From Heliopora coerulea (lineage: Eukaryota > Cnidaria > Anthozoa > Scleralcyonacea > Helioporidae), in the NCBI GenBank assembly GCA_030142905.1, contig JASJOG010000069.1, positions 1,343,501-1,407,500 of the forward strand: a stretch of DNA of 64,000 nt, in the 5' to 3' direction. This document shows, one piece after another, positions 60,001 to 64,000 of the stretch. The position numbers and the translations under genes are program-made. The notes under the pieces are model-generated. The model did no database searches. It had not been told where the DNA came from and was given only the letters and a program-made list of their open reading frames with translations. The stretch's first letter is position 1. Each line of letters starts with the position of its first letter.

Positions 60001-62783
60001 TATAAACACTGATCTGAAGTCCGCAAAATCAATCCCTTGCAAGAAAAACGGTCGGAAATCATGTGAACGATTTCAAACGTAATCCTAACAAACTGAGCAA
60101 ATACAAATTTCGCAATGGCTTCAACTAGTGTGGTAACTGTCCCCAAGTGCGACGATGACCACGACTTCTTCATATGGTCAACAATGGGAACTCCGGCCGT
60201 TCAACGACTGCACCGGTATCTGAAAACCTTCCTTCAAATAACACGACGGTCAGGAAAGCCAGTTTCACAGAAGATAGTGTCCCTCTCAAAAGCTGTCCGT
60301 GGACACCGTTCAAGAGCTGATACTGTCCCCCTGGGATATTATCCGCTAACAGATACTGTCTCCTCGGACATTATCTGCTAGATGGACAGATTCGTGGATT
60401 CTGTTCTCCGGGGGTGCAAACCGTGCAATCGCACCACCTTCCTCGGCTTTAAAATAAGTTATACACAGCTTTAATCGTGTTCAAAACTTAAGTTTTGTGG
60501 AACAAACCATTCGGAACAAAAGCGTTTTAAGCGTTTTGCATATTTACAGGACGTTTCTTTATTGCTTGTCCACAGTACGCCAATCAAAAATAATTTGAGA
60601 GGCAAACACGACTCCCCTTTGAGAATCTGTGCGTACGCCCTGCTATCCCCTTCCAAAAGTTCAAAAATGTTGGTAAGTTTCAGTCTTTCAGGTCTTAATT
60701 AAAACGTCAAGGAAATCTCCGAGTTCAAGAGACCAGTTTTGTAAAAATCGTAAAGATGATTAAGAAATACCTTATTATAGGAAATTAACGATACATTTGA
60801 TTAACGCGATTTTAAAAAATTCGTGTTATTTTAATTTACTTTCGTTAACGTCGTTGATTTTAAAGACCTCCATTTCCGATGAAACAAGTATATCAGAAGC
60901 AATGCAAAATACTTGGAGTACAGGAATCGTTCCATCACTAGACCCACTTGAGTGAAAGACTTTATTATCATACATTTTGATGAATGAATATAGTATTTTA
61001 AACTTGCAGTTCTATCTGTAAGAAGTTGCTGTTTCGTTTTCTTGGGAAAATTTGCTGTTTTTTGAGCAATTACTCCAATTCTCGACTCCTGTTAACTTCA
61101 TTGACTTAATTCTCCAAGAAGATCAAATGCGCGTTAAAAAAAAGAATTTTACAAAGGCCAACATAGCAATCTGCATCAAATAAACTAGGTAATGTATTTG
61201 ACTTCGTTTCGTGACGGTCGACAAATTGACAGAAATCGCTTTGTAACGTTAGCATCGTTCAGCGCTTACAAATTTAATTTTGTCTAAATCTTCCAGCCGC
61301 AGGATAATGTTTGTTTCCAAATTCGTCTAAAGAGAACCACGCCTTTCAGTTTTCTGTTACCAAAATTTCGATCGTACTAAAATAATTACGTAGTAAATAC
61401 TTTACGTATTGTAAATCATGAATGAGAGGTTTTTTCCTTGCTTTTCCTTCGTCTTTTTCTTGCCAGAGAAATAACATACCGTAATAATTCGATAAGTCCC
61501 CCCTCTCGAATAAGCCCCCCCTTTAGAGGTTGAATTTTTTAATGAGCCCCTCTCTCCAAAAAGCCGCCCCCCCCAATATCCTGCGTAAGGTAACATGCGT
61601 CACCCTTCGAGAAAGGTCATGATAGAATGGGTACTGTCGGCCTGGAAGAAAGTTCCACAAGAGCTGATACAGAAGTCATTTGTATCTTGCGCTTTGAGCA
61701 CGAAGCTTGATGGATCGGAAGATAGCAACATTGCTTGCATAAAGCATGGACCTTGTCAAGATCTACAGCAACGCCTTCAGAACTACGAATGGAATGAGGA
61801 TAACGTCAACCCGTTTGAAATTATTCCTGATGAAGACACAGAAATGGGGGATATTGCAGAGCTTCAGATCGACCAGGAAGATATAGAAGGAACTGAAGAT
61901 ATTGATATTGATGTAGTTATAGACTAACGGACAGTTAACTTAAAAGTTTAATAAGTTTTTCTGGGTGACGAATCTTTTTTAAACATATTCCGCGTGTCGA
62001 ATAAGCCCCCCTCTTGAACTTCGAGTTTTGAATAAGCCCCCTCCCCGGGGCTTAATTGAATTATTACGGTATTGTCTTAAGAATGGTCATATTGTTCAGG
62101 ATGCTAACCAACGCACGCACACTCACAAATCTATAAATGCAATTGCGATGTGATCGTCAAATTTGTCAAGAAGCCAGCCTTTGTCAAAGTTTCAACTAAT
62201 TCTACCATTGCCTTAAAAAACATTCAAAGAACATAACACACTGCTGCTTGCAACAATGCCTGGAAATGATTAAATTTTTCATCATACATGAAATTCTTTC
62301 ATAACTTAACAATACAGTATACGGTAAATTAATATGTGTGATAAATAATTACTGCTACGACATTAGCATTATCATCACTGTGTTAGAAATGATCTTGATC
62401 TTTATACCTAAACAGCTATGAAATTTTGCTTTGATTCTTATTTAGTACTACCTTTACACTTCTTGTTTCCACATCTTCATCTGTCTTGTTCTTCTGCTTG
62501 ATAAGTTCCTCATTGTTAACAGAAACAAGTTTTTGATAACTGGGTTCTTGGTGTAAAATCTTATATTTACAGTCCACCAAAAGTAACATTGCCCTAGTAC
62601 TGATAAGAGAAATAAACAAAAAAATTGACAAATTCACTCAGTTTTCTGAAAAAATTGTATTTGTGAGTGTTAAAATATAAGTGTAATAATAAAAGTTTCT
62701 AAGGAGAACAGAATATAAAGAAATTAAAATTACCTTAGAAAACCCACACAAGTGAGGATGATGGTTCCTTCAAGTATACCAGC
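35290..62783 (-). CDS. Amino acid transporter, Aa_trans family (SLC36/AVT3-like), 16 exons, 5' end missing
   Basis: A multi-pass membrane protein expected to carry small neutral amino acids across the plasma, lysosomal or vacuolar membrane. Joining (5' to 3') 62783-62734, 62599-62452, 56500-56464, 55176-55111, 53532-53466, 52388-52308, 51786-51709, 48933-48879, 48635-48571, 47868-47802, 43816-43768, 42288-42229, 41848-41772, 40119-39968, 38428-38369 and 35350-35290 gives 1173 nt, in frame, 390 aa plus stop. All are GT-AG with consistent phases. Family landmarks: SQVGFCCAYLIFISENL, GIPFFMGIAIYCYEGAGMIL, GYLSFGDETKSIITLNLP, FFTYPVMMFPVSRILE and LMALIGSTCCILLALILP. A 40-residue charged loop after the first visible membrane segment is unusual. 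About 80-100 N-terminal residues (first helix, GxGLLGLP motif) are missing and presumably lie beyond the window. SLC36 versus AVT3-like cannot be decided from sequence alone. Confidence 0.92.
35351..36340. other. Last transporter intron, 3' part
   Basis: A 120-codon open frame at 35637-35999 (+) has no recognisable domain and no splice support. Otherwise AT-rich intron. Confidence 0.4.
36341..36552. repeat. Large palindrome bracketed by 12-bp direct repeats
   Basis: Arms 36394-36452 and 36482-36540 (59 bp each, about 95% complementary, 29-bp spacer) include GAATAACAATGCCCAGCAGA. TGTATGAACCTT flanks the unit at 36341-36352 and 36541-36552. Confidence 0.9.
36658..37230. mobile_element. hAT-like MITE containing a SINE
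   Basis: CAGTGGCGGATCC at 36658 and GGATC-type GATCCGCCCCTG ending at 37230 form a terminal inverted repeat typical of non-autonomous hAT elements. No 8-bp duplication is evident, so limits are tentative. A tRNA-SINE sits inside. CAGTGGCGGATCC recurs alone at 54441. Confidence 0.6.
36983..37195 (+). repeat. tRNA-derived SINE
   Basis: The head resembles a tRNA gene: A box TAGCTCAGTTGG (36991-37002) and B box GGCTTCGATTCC (37033-37044). These are the pol III internal promoter. The tail CCCCAAAGTTACATTTTTCGC is shared with the MITE at 14594-14790. It lacks an acceptor stem that would fold as a real tRNA, so it is a SINE, not a tRNA gene. Confidence 0.8.
37582..37736. repeat. Foldback MITE in the last transporter intron
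   Basis: Inverted arms of about 54 bp: GTATAATACGAAACATACTC...GTGACACCTTGAAACTC on the left, GTTTCAAGATGTCACTC...ATGTTTCGTATTGTAC on the right. No ORF. Confidence 0.85.
38369..38428 (-). CDS. Transporter exon o
   Basis: Acceptor TTTTCGTTTAG, donor GTAAGT. Encodes QLTLCQKLMDYFIILLGIVG. A nearer AG (TGTGTCAG) would put a stop in frame, so the upstream acceptor is chosen. Phase 2 at both ends. Confidence 0.9.
38429..41771. other. Transporter introns around exon n
   Basis: Apart from exon n (39968-40119) only AT-rich intron DNA is seen. It contains short tandem duplications at 40531-40562 (TGTGTAACTAACGGA twice), 41466-41488 (GGGCTGA three times) and 41640-41692 (20-bp unit CCTAGATTGAAGTGTAGTGG twice plus a partial). 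Confidence 0.5.
39968..40119 (-). CDS. Transporter exon n
   Basis: Acceptor TTATCTAG, donor GTAGGT. Encodes TFIRSGLVGITVVVVVGIPS and LMALIGSTCCILLALILPGV, two adjacent membrane helices. Phase 0 in, 2 out. Confidence 0.94.
41772..41848 (-). CDS. Transporter exon m
   Basis: Acceptor CCATTTCAG, donor GTAAGT. Encodes MMFPVSRILELRLFKDSQNE then DYYKC. Phase 1 in, 0 out. Confidence 0.92.
42229..42288 (-). CDS. Transporter exon l
   Basis: Acceptor ACATTGTAG, donor GTGGGC. Encodes GKVPVVVKSCLIFSLFFTYP. Phase 1 at both ends. Confidence 0.92.
42789..43020. repeat. (CAC/CAT)n microsatellite
   Basis: About 230 bp of interrupted ACC/ATC/ACCATC triplets. The long open frames on both strands are low-complexity artefacts. 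Confidence 0.95.
43021..43767. other. Transporter intron, no gene seen
   Basis: Plain intron between exons k and l. No structured feature recognised. Confidence 0.4.
43768..43816 (-). CDS. Transporter exon k
   Basis: Acceptor AATTTTATAG, donor GTGAGT. Encodes SFGDETKSIITLNLPN. Phase 0 in, 1 out. Confidence 0.93.
44306..44407. repeat. Hairpin MITE (GCTTTATCGGG type)
   Basis: Arms AAAAAACTCGCAGCTCGTGC...TTTATCGGG and CCCGATAAAGCACTCCTGCT...CGGTTTTTAAAT, with an inner second stem AAAACACTCGG/CCTCGTGTTTT. A single-arm fragment is present at 2107-2135. Confidence 0.85.
45073..45363 (+). CDS. THAP-domain protein fragment of the ISL2EU-like element
   Basis: ATG at 45073 (MASFEGECVEVLCRLSEII); an upstream in-frame ATG exists at 45034. 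The first ~50 residues lie in the terminal inverted repeat and so also begin the minus-strand protein. Beyond it, GGYSWCVPSCFNNNKWNPEL then SFYNFP is the start of a THAP zinc finger (C-x3-C...F-x-F/YP). The frame stops shortly after, at GKIGTQCD, before the second zinc ligand pair. THAP domains bind transposon ends. Confidence 0.72.
   Translation: MASFEGECVEVLCRLSEIIQTNEDPSSFENSCAGLRTFNSPESTDQSSLTVTNTTKRSGDAGGYSWCVPSCFNNNKWNPELSFYNFPNGKIGTQCD
46156..47188 (-). pseudogene. YqaJ-nuclease/SWIM-type protein of the ISL2EU-like element, broken
   Basis: ATG at 47188 (MAPFQSECVEVLCRLSEII, repeat-encoded). A TAG at 46931-46933 is the only stop before 46427; beyond it the same frame reads MPDSKVPKGYRNMKKGYGLW, SYVVYAHLNQLEGEME and a degraded SWIM finger (KYSCKVGQGG...YVAALFYTVLDY; the CKH expected of this family reads RKY). 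At about 46450 an internal deletion changes frame and joins the YqaJ domain: NHTYYYQSQGVMNILGLDWI, DFVVYTNLDILVQKS and LPELTSFYISYILP, lacking its middle. Family roles are from memory: YqaJ is a lambda-exonuclease-like fold. Confidence 0.75.
47278..47801. other. Transporter intron next to the ISL2EU element
   Basis: AT-rich intron with a TTAATAATTAATAATAATT run at about 47433-47455. No gene. Confidence 0.4.
47802..47868 (-). CDS. Transporter exon j
   Basis: Acceptor AATTTTTTAG, donor GTAAGT. Encodes LFKLAMIVITALYVTFGVCG then YL, matching MVIVTILYISLGCLGYL. Phase 2 in, 0 out. Confidence 0.93.
48571..48635 (-). CDS. Transporter exon i
   Basis: Acceptor GGTATTTTAG, donor GTAACT. Encodes GAGMILSLESSVAKDCRENF, matching GIGMVLPLENKM of SLC36A1. 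Phase 0 in, 2 out. Confidence 0.93.
48879..48933 (-). CDS. Transporter exon h
   Basis: Acceptor ACATCCACAG, donor GTGAGG. Encodes YSAKGIPFFMGIAIYCYE, the conserved helix carrying the Phe-Glu/Tyr-Glu signature. Phase 2 in, 0 out. Confidence 0.93.
49480..49760. repeat. Degenerate GCAGTGCAAT-type satellite, copy 1
   Basis: A purine-rich tract built from irregular units such as GTGCAATGCAATACC, GCCGTGTAGTTAGTACC and GTGCATTGAGTGCCG. It reads as a very diverged 5/10-bp tandem array. No protein is supported in either strand. Confidence 0.6.
50039..50097. repeat. Three copies of TCAAGATAAAGTGA (two direct, one inverted)
   Basis: Direct copies at 50039-50052 and 50084-50097 and an inverted copy at 50061-50074, forming a stem with an 8-base loop (CCAGTAGA). 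Confidence 0.9.
50690..50772 (-). repeat. Telomere-like (CCCTAA-variant) tract
   Basis: Begins CCTTAACCCTAACCC and continues in AACTCTAACCCA units, a decayed form of the TTAGGG telomere repeat on the minus strand. Short flanking inverted matches (AGTGCAGTTTA at 50634, TAAACTGCACT at 50804) suggest it sits in a small mobile unit. Confidence 0.7.
51170..51600. repeat. Degenerate GCAGTGCAGT-type satellite, copy 2
   Basis: Irregular units such as GCAGTGTAGTGCGGTGCAGT, GCAGTATAGCATAGCGGAGC and GGTGCAGTGTACC. Same character as 49480-49760, separated by 1.4 kb. Confidence 0.6.
51709..51786 (-). CDS. Transporter exon g
   Basis: Acceptor TATATTTTAG, donor GTAAGA. Encodes LCADFANIFAYCVVFWFDFE then HFHKI. 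Phase 2 at both ends. Confidence 0.9.
52308..52388 (-). CDS. Transporter exon f
   Basis: Acceptor TCTTTTTAG, donor GTACCT. Encodes NQFLIGMILPLVILTNVRQL then QNLSLF, matching the LPFLVLLVFIRNLRALSIFS helix. Phase 2 at both ends. Confidence 0.92.
53466..53532 (-). CDS. Transporter exon e
   Basis: Acceptor ATCTTATAG, donor GTAAGC. Encodes FCCAYLIFISENLSNFIKTF, a hallmark of the family. Phase 1 in, 2 out. Confidence 0.9.
53533..55110. other. Transporter intron between exons d and e
   Basis: AT-rich, with an AAATTAAA-rich run at about 53555-53640 and one hAT-like end CAGTGGCGGATCC at 54441-54453 without a visible partner. No gene. Confidence 0.45.
55111..55176 (-). CDS. Transporter exon d
   Basis: Acceptor TTATTCCCAACTAG, donor GTAAGT. 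Encodes LHALGYSGIVLVDSLVVVSQ, aligned with the SLC36 helix preceding GFCCVYF. Phase 1 at both ends. Confidence 0.86.
55552..55640. repeat. Dispersed ACTTGTCA-type repeat, inverted fragment
   Basis: CCCTTTCCTGGCAAGATGAC...AAGTAAAGTCTTCTGG is the same dispersed sequence as at 57775-57820 and 63296-63390 (ATTTTACTTGTCAAAGGG), in fragmentary form. Function unknown; likely a MITE. Confidence 0.5.
56464..56500 (-). CDS. Transporter exon c (37-nt microexon)
   Basis: Acceptor ATGCTGTTAG, donor GTAATC. Encodes TGVHLEMEFGDI; FGDI corresponds to the YGD motif of SLC36. Phase 0 in, 1 out. Confidence 0.82.
56850..57080. repeat. (TATG)n microsatellite
   Basis: About 230 bp of GTAT/GCAT tetranucleotides, with an AATG run in the last quarter. 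Open frames over it are artefacts. Confidence 0.97.
57960..59658 (-). pseudogene. Decayed Ty3/gypsy pol (protease, RT, integrase pieces)
   Basis: Weak but ordered similarity on the minus strand. Protease end: NALYKSKAYWLLFHVVDRPK then LVLGLRDCERLNLI (59470-59600). RT start: MEKTGVVSPVIESIGWVSLM then VTPG...LRICIE (about 59240-59330), the gypsy thumb-to-palm text. Integrase end: GTPAQRLMNCRTNAGLPS (about 58170-58225), compare SPAQRLMxRRT. Numerous stops and shifts; LTRs were not found. Long dead. Confidence 0.65.
59659..61478. other. Transporter intron, no confident feature
   Basis: Upstream of the gypsy pieces on the minus strand, so gag or LTR remains may be present, but I cannot show them. 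An 88-codon frame at 60115-60381 (+) has no known domain. Confidence 0.35.
61479..62069. mobile_element. Pogo-like element remnant with CCGTAATAATTC ends
   Basis: Inverted repeats CCGTAATAATTCGATAAG (61479) and GAATTATTACGG (to 62069), each next to TA (61477-61478; 62070-62071), followed inside by GAATAAGCCCCC-type units in both arms. About 590 bp. Contains one intact ORF (61595-61927). Non-autonomous: catalytic part of a transposase is absent. Confidence 0.85.
61595..61927 (+). CDS. C-terminal piece of a pogo/Tigger-type transposase
   Basis: 110 codons, uninterrupted, from ATG 61595 to TAA. MRHPSRKVMIEWVLSAWKKV...SFVSCALSTKLDGSED matches the segment that follows the DDE core in pogo/Tigger proteins (V-x-W-x-x-x-A-W ... 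C-x-L-x-x-x-x-D-G-S-E-D). The tail is very acidic (EDTEMGD, DQEDIEGTEDIDIDVV). No catalytic residues or CENP-B DNA-binding part remain. It could be fossil coding sequence or a small retained protein. Confidence 0.7.
   Translation: MRHPSRKVMIEWVLSAWKKVPQELIQKSFVSCALSTKLDGSEDSNIACIKHGPCQDLQQRLQNYEWNEDNVNPFEIIPDEDTEMGDIAELQIDQEDIEGTEDIDIDVVID
62452..62599 (-). CDS. Transporter exon b
   Basis: Acceptor TCTCTTATCAG, donor GTAGTA. Encodes TRAMLLLVDCKYKIL and then a hydrophilic loop rich in K and E (NNEELIKQKNKTDEDVETRS). Phase 2 in, phase 0 out. Confidence 0.85.
62734..62783 (-). CDS. Transporter exon a (first in window)
   Basis: Acceptor TTTTTACAG, donor GTAATT. Encodes AGILEGTIILTCVGFL, matching the NAGIVMGPISLLIIG region of SLC36A1. 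Starts in phase 0, so an upstream exon must exist. Confidence 0.88.
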
Positions 62784-64000
62784 CTGTAAAAATAACAAAT
62801 AAATCTAAAGAACTTAATTTAAAGTCTCCTTGACTACCATAATAAAAAAGTCAGACATCAACCAACATAAAATAATAGAAATCTGGAAAAGCCAGAAAAG
62901 ATTTGAAATAGTTCATAACTCTAACCTGTCAAGAAGTCTCCCTACAGACAAGTAAAATCATTCGACATTGCCACATTGGCCTGAGTACAATTACAGAAAT
63001 CCAATTTGGGTAGGCAAGAGCTGAACATGAAACACCTGGCCTTTTTCATCTAGTGAAATGGAATTCAGTGACATAACAGGTCACTTTGAAAACTAATGAG
63101 CATTTTTGTAAATGAGTTACTCATTTCCAAAAAATGAAAGGCTTTCCAGTTTCCAATACATTCAAAATTCAACAAAATAATTGGTAATTTTAGAGAATAC
63201 ACACATTTTGTTATTTGGACCCTCTTCACTAATCTAATTTATAATATGATCTTTTAATATTTTGAGGTAAGCATTGAGCCTCATTACATTAACCCTTTAA
63301 GGGGCAAGGGCACACTTTGATATTTTATTCAGGCTAATGCCAGATAATTTTACTTGTCAAAGGGATGAGCCCTGCCCATTAATGAGTTAATTAGGCATTA
63401 ACAGTGCAGAACACATATACAAATTAAAGAACAATAACTATATTTATTGGAGTTTTTTCATGAGTTCACATAAAAAAAATTGTATTTTACTTCTTTAATC
63501 AGCCCCTAAATTACTATTATCTCCAGTTCCCTTTACAGTAAGTACTTTTATTAACCACAGCTTTAAGAAATCTATGGATATTAAAAATATATATATAGGC
63601 ATGTGCTCAGTATGTTATTCACCAAGCTTGAGATCCAGAAAGAGGGACTTTGGTAGACAGGGGGACCAAACCCAAAAGCACAATGGGTGAGCAGAAAGCC
63701 CGATTGGGTGAAAGTACTACAGGATCCCTTTACTTGGGAGATGACTAGGGTAGCAATATCTCAGACTTGAGTTCAAGAATTTATAAACATGTAAAACTTT
63801 TAACTCTATTCATACCAACATGTCCTCCCCCTTTTTTAATTATATAAAGGTACAGATATTGATGGTCTATATGTATATTTATAGATGTCAGTATGTATAT
63901 GTATATGTATATACATGTTAATATGTATATGTATATGTATATGTATATATATAATGTATATGTATATGTATATGCATATGCATATGCATATGTATATGTA
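62784..64000. other. Upstream transporter intron, no exon found
   Basis: The transporter's next upstream exon is expected on the minus strand here or beyond, but no segment encoding the GxGLLGLP helix was found. A dispersed repeat lies at 63296-63390 (AACCCTTTAAGGGGCAAGGG...TTTTACTTGTCAAAGGGATG). Confidence 0.5.
63850..64000. repeat. (TATATG)n microsatellite at the window end
   Basis: GTATAT/GCATAT hexanucleotide run continuing past the window edge. Confidence 0.95.

Noticed and set aside
1..64000. CRISPR arrays, operons, bacterial promoters or defence systems
   Set aside because: Spliced animal genes with GT-AG introns; no regularly spaced direct repeats of CRISPR type.

Overview
The window is nuclear DNA from an animal, most likely an anthozoan cnidarian and perhaps a stony coral. 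Reasons: two conserved animal genes cut into many short exons by GT-AG introns, AT-rich introns, and a dense population of transposons (RTE/CFDP2-type and R2-type LINEs, Penelope, Tc1/mariner, pogo, ISL2EU, gypsy, tRNA-SINE and foldback MITEs) of the mix seen in cnidarian genomes. The species assignment is inference; no search was run.

Two host genes account for essentially all convincing host coding sequence, and they converge. (1) Positions 551-30069, + strand: a complete PLRG1 (pleiotropic regulator 1, Prp46) gene in 14 coding exons. All splice sites and phases were worked out by hand and give an uninterrupted 518-residue reading frame. It is a WD40 spliceosome protein of the Prp19/NTC complex. 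(2) Positions 35290-62783, - strand: the last 16 exons (390 residues plus stop) of an Aa_trans-family amino acid transporter of SLC36/AVT3 type. The N-terminal exon(s) were not found and probably lie beyond position 64000.

Almost everything else is intronic or intergenic and is largely built from mobile DNA. PLRG1 intron 4 holds a decayed EN/RT LINE (about 3390-7265). Introns 7-10 hold foldback MITEs. Intron 12 holds an R2-type LINE (19794-24410) whose restriction-like endonuclease domain was split by an 833-bp TIR element, which itself contains a Penelope GIY-YIG fragment. Intron 13 holds a nearly intact Tc1/mariner (28268-29584). The intergenic gap (30070-35289) holds nested TIR elements, the inner one carrying a HIRAN-like gene. 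The transporter introns hold a 2.3-kb ISL2EU-like element with 238-bp inverted repeats (44984-47277), a tRNA-SINE, palindromes, degenerate satellites, a telomere-like tract, a decayed gypsy pol (57960-59658) and a pogo remnant that keeps a C-terminal transposase ORF (61479-62069).

The two genes show no functional link: one acts in pre-mRNA splicing, the other in membrane transport. The most unusual items are the HIRAN gene inside a TA-flanked element, the ISL2EU element whose inverted repeats give two different proteins a shared N-terminus, and the four-level nest in PLRG1 intron 12.
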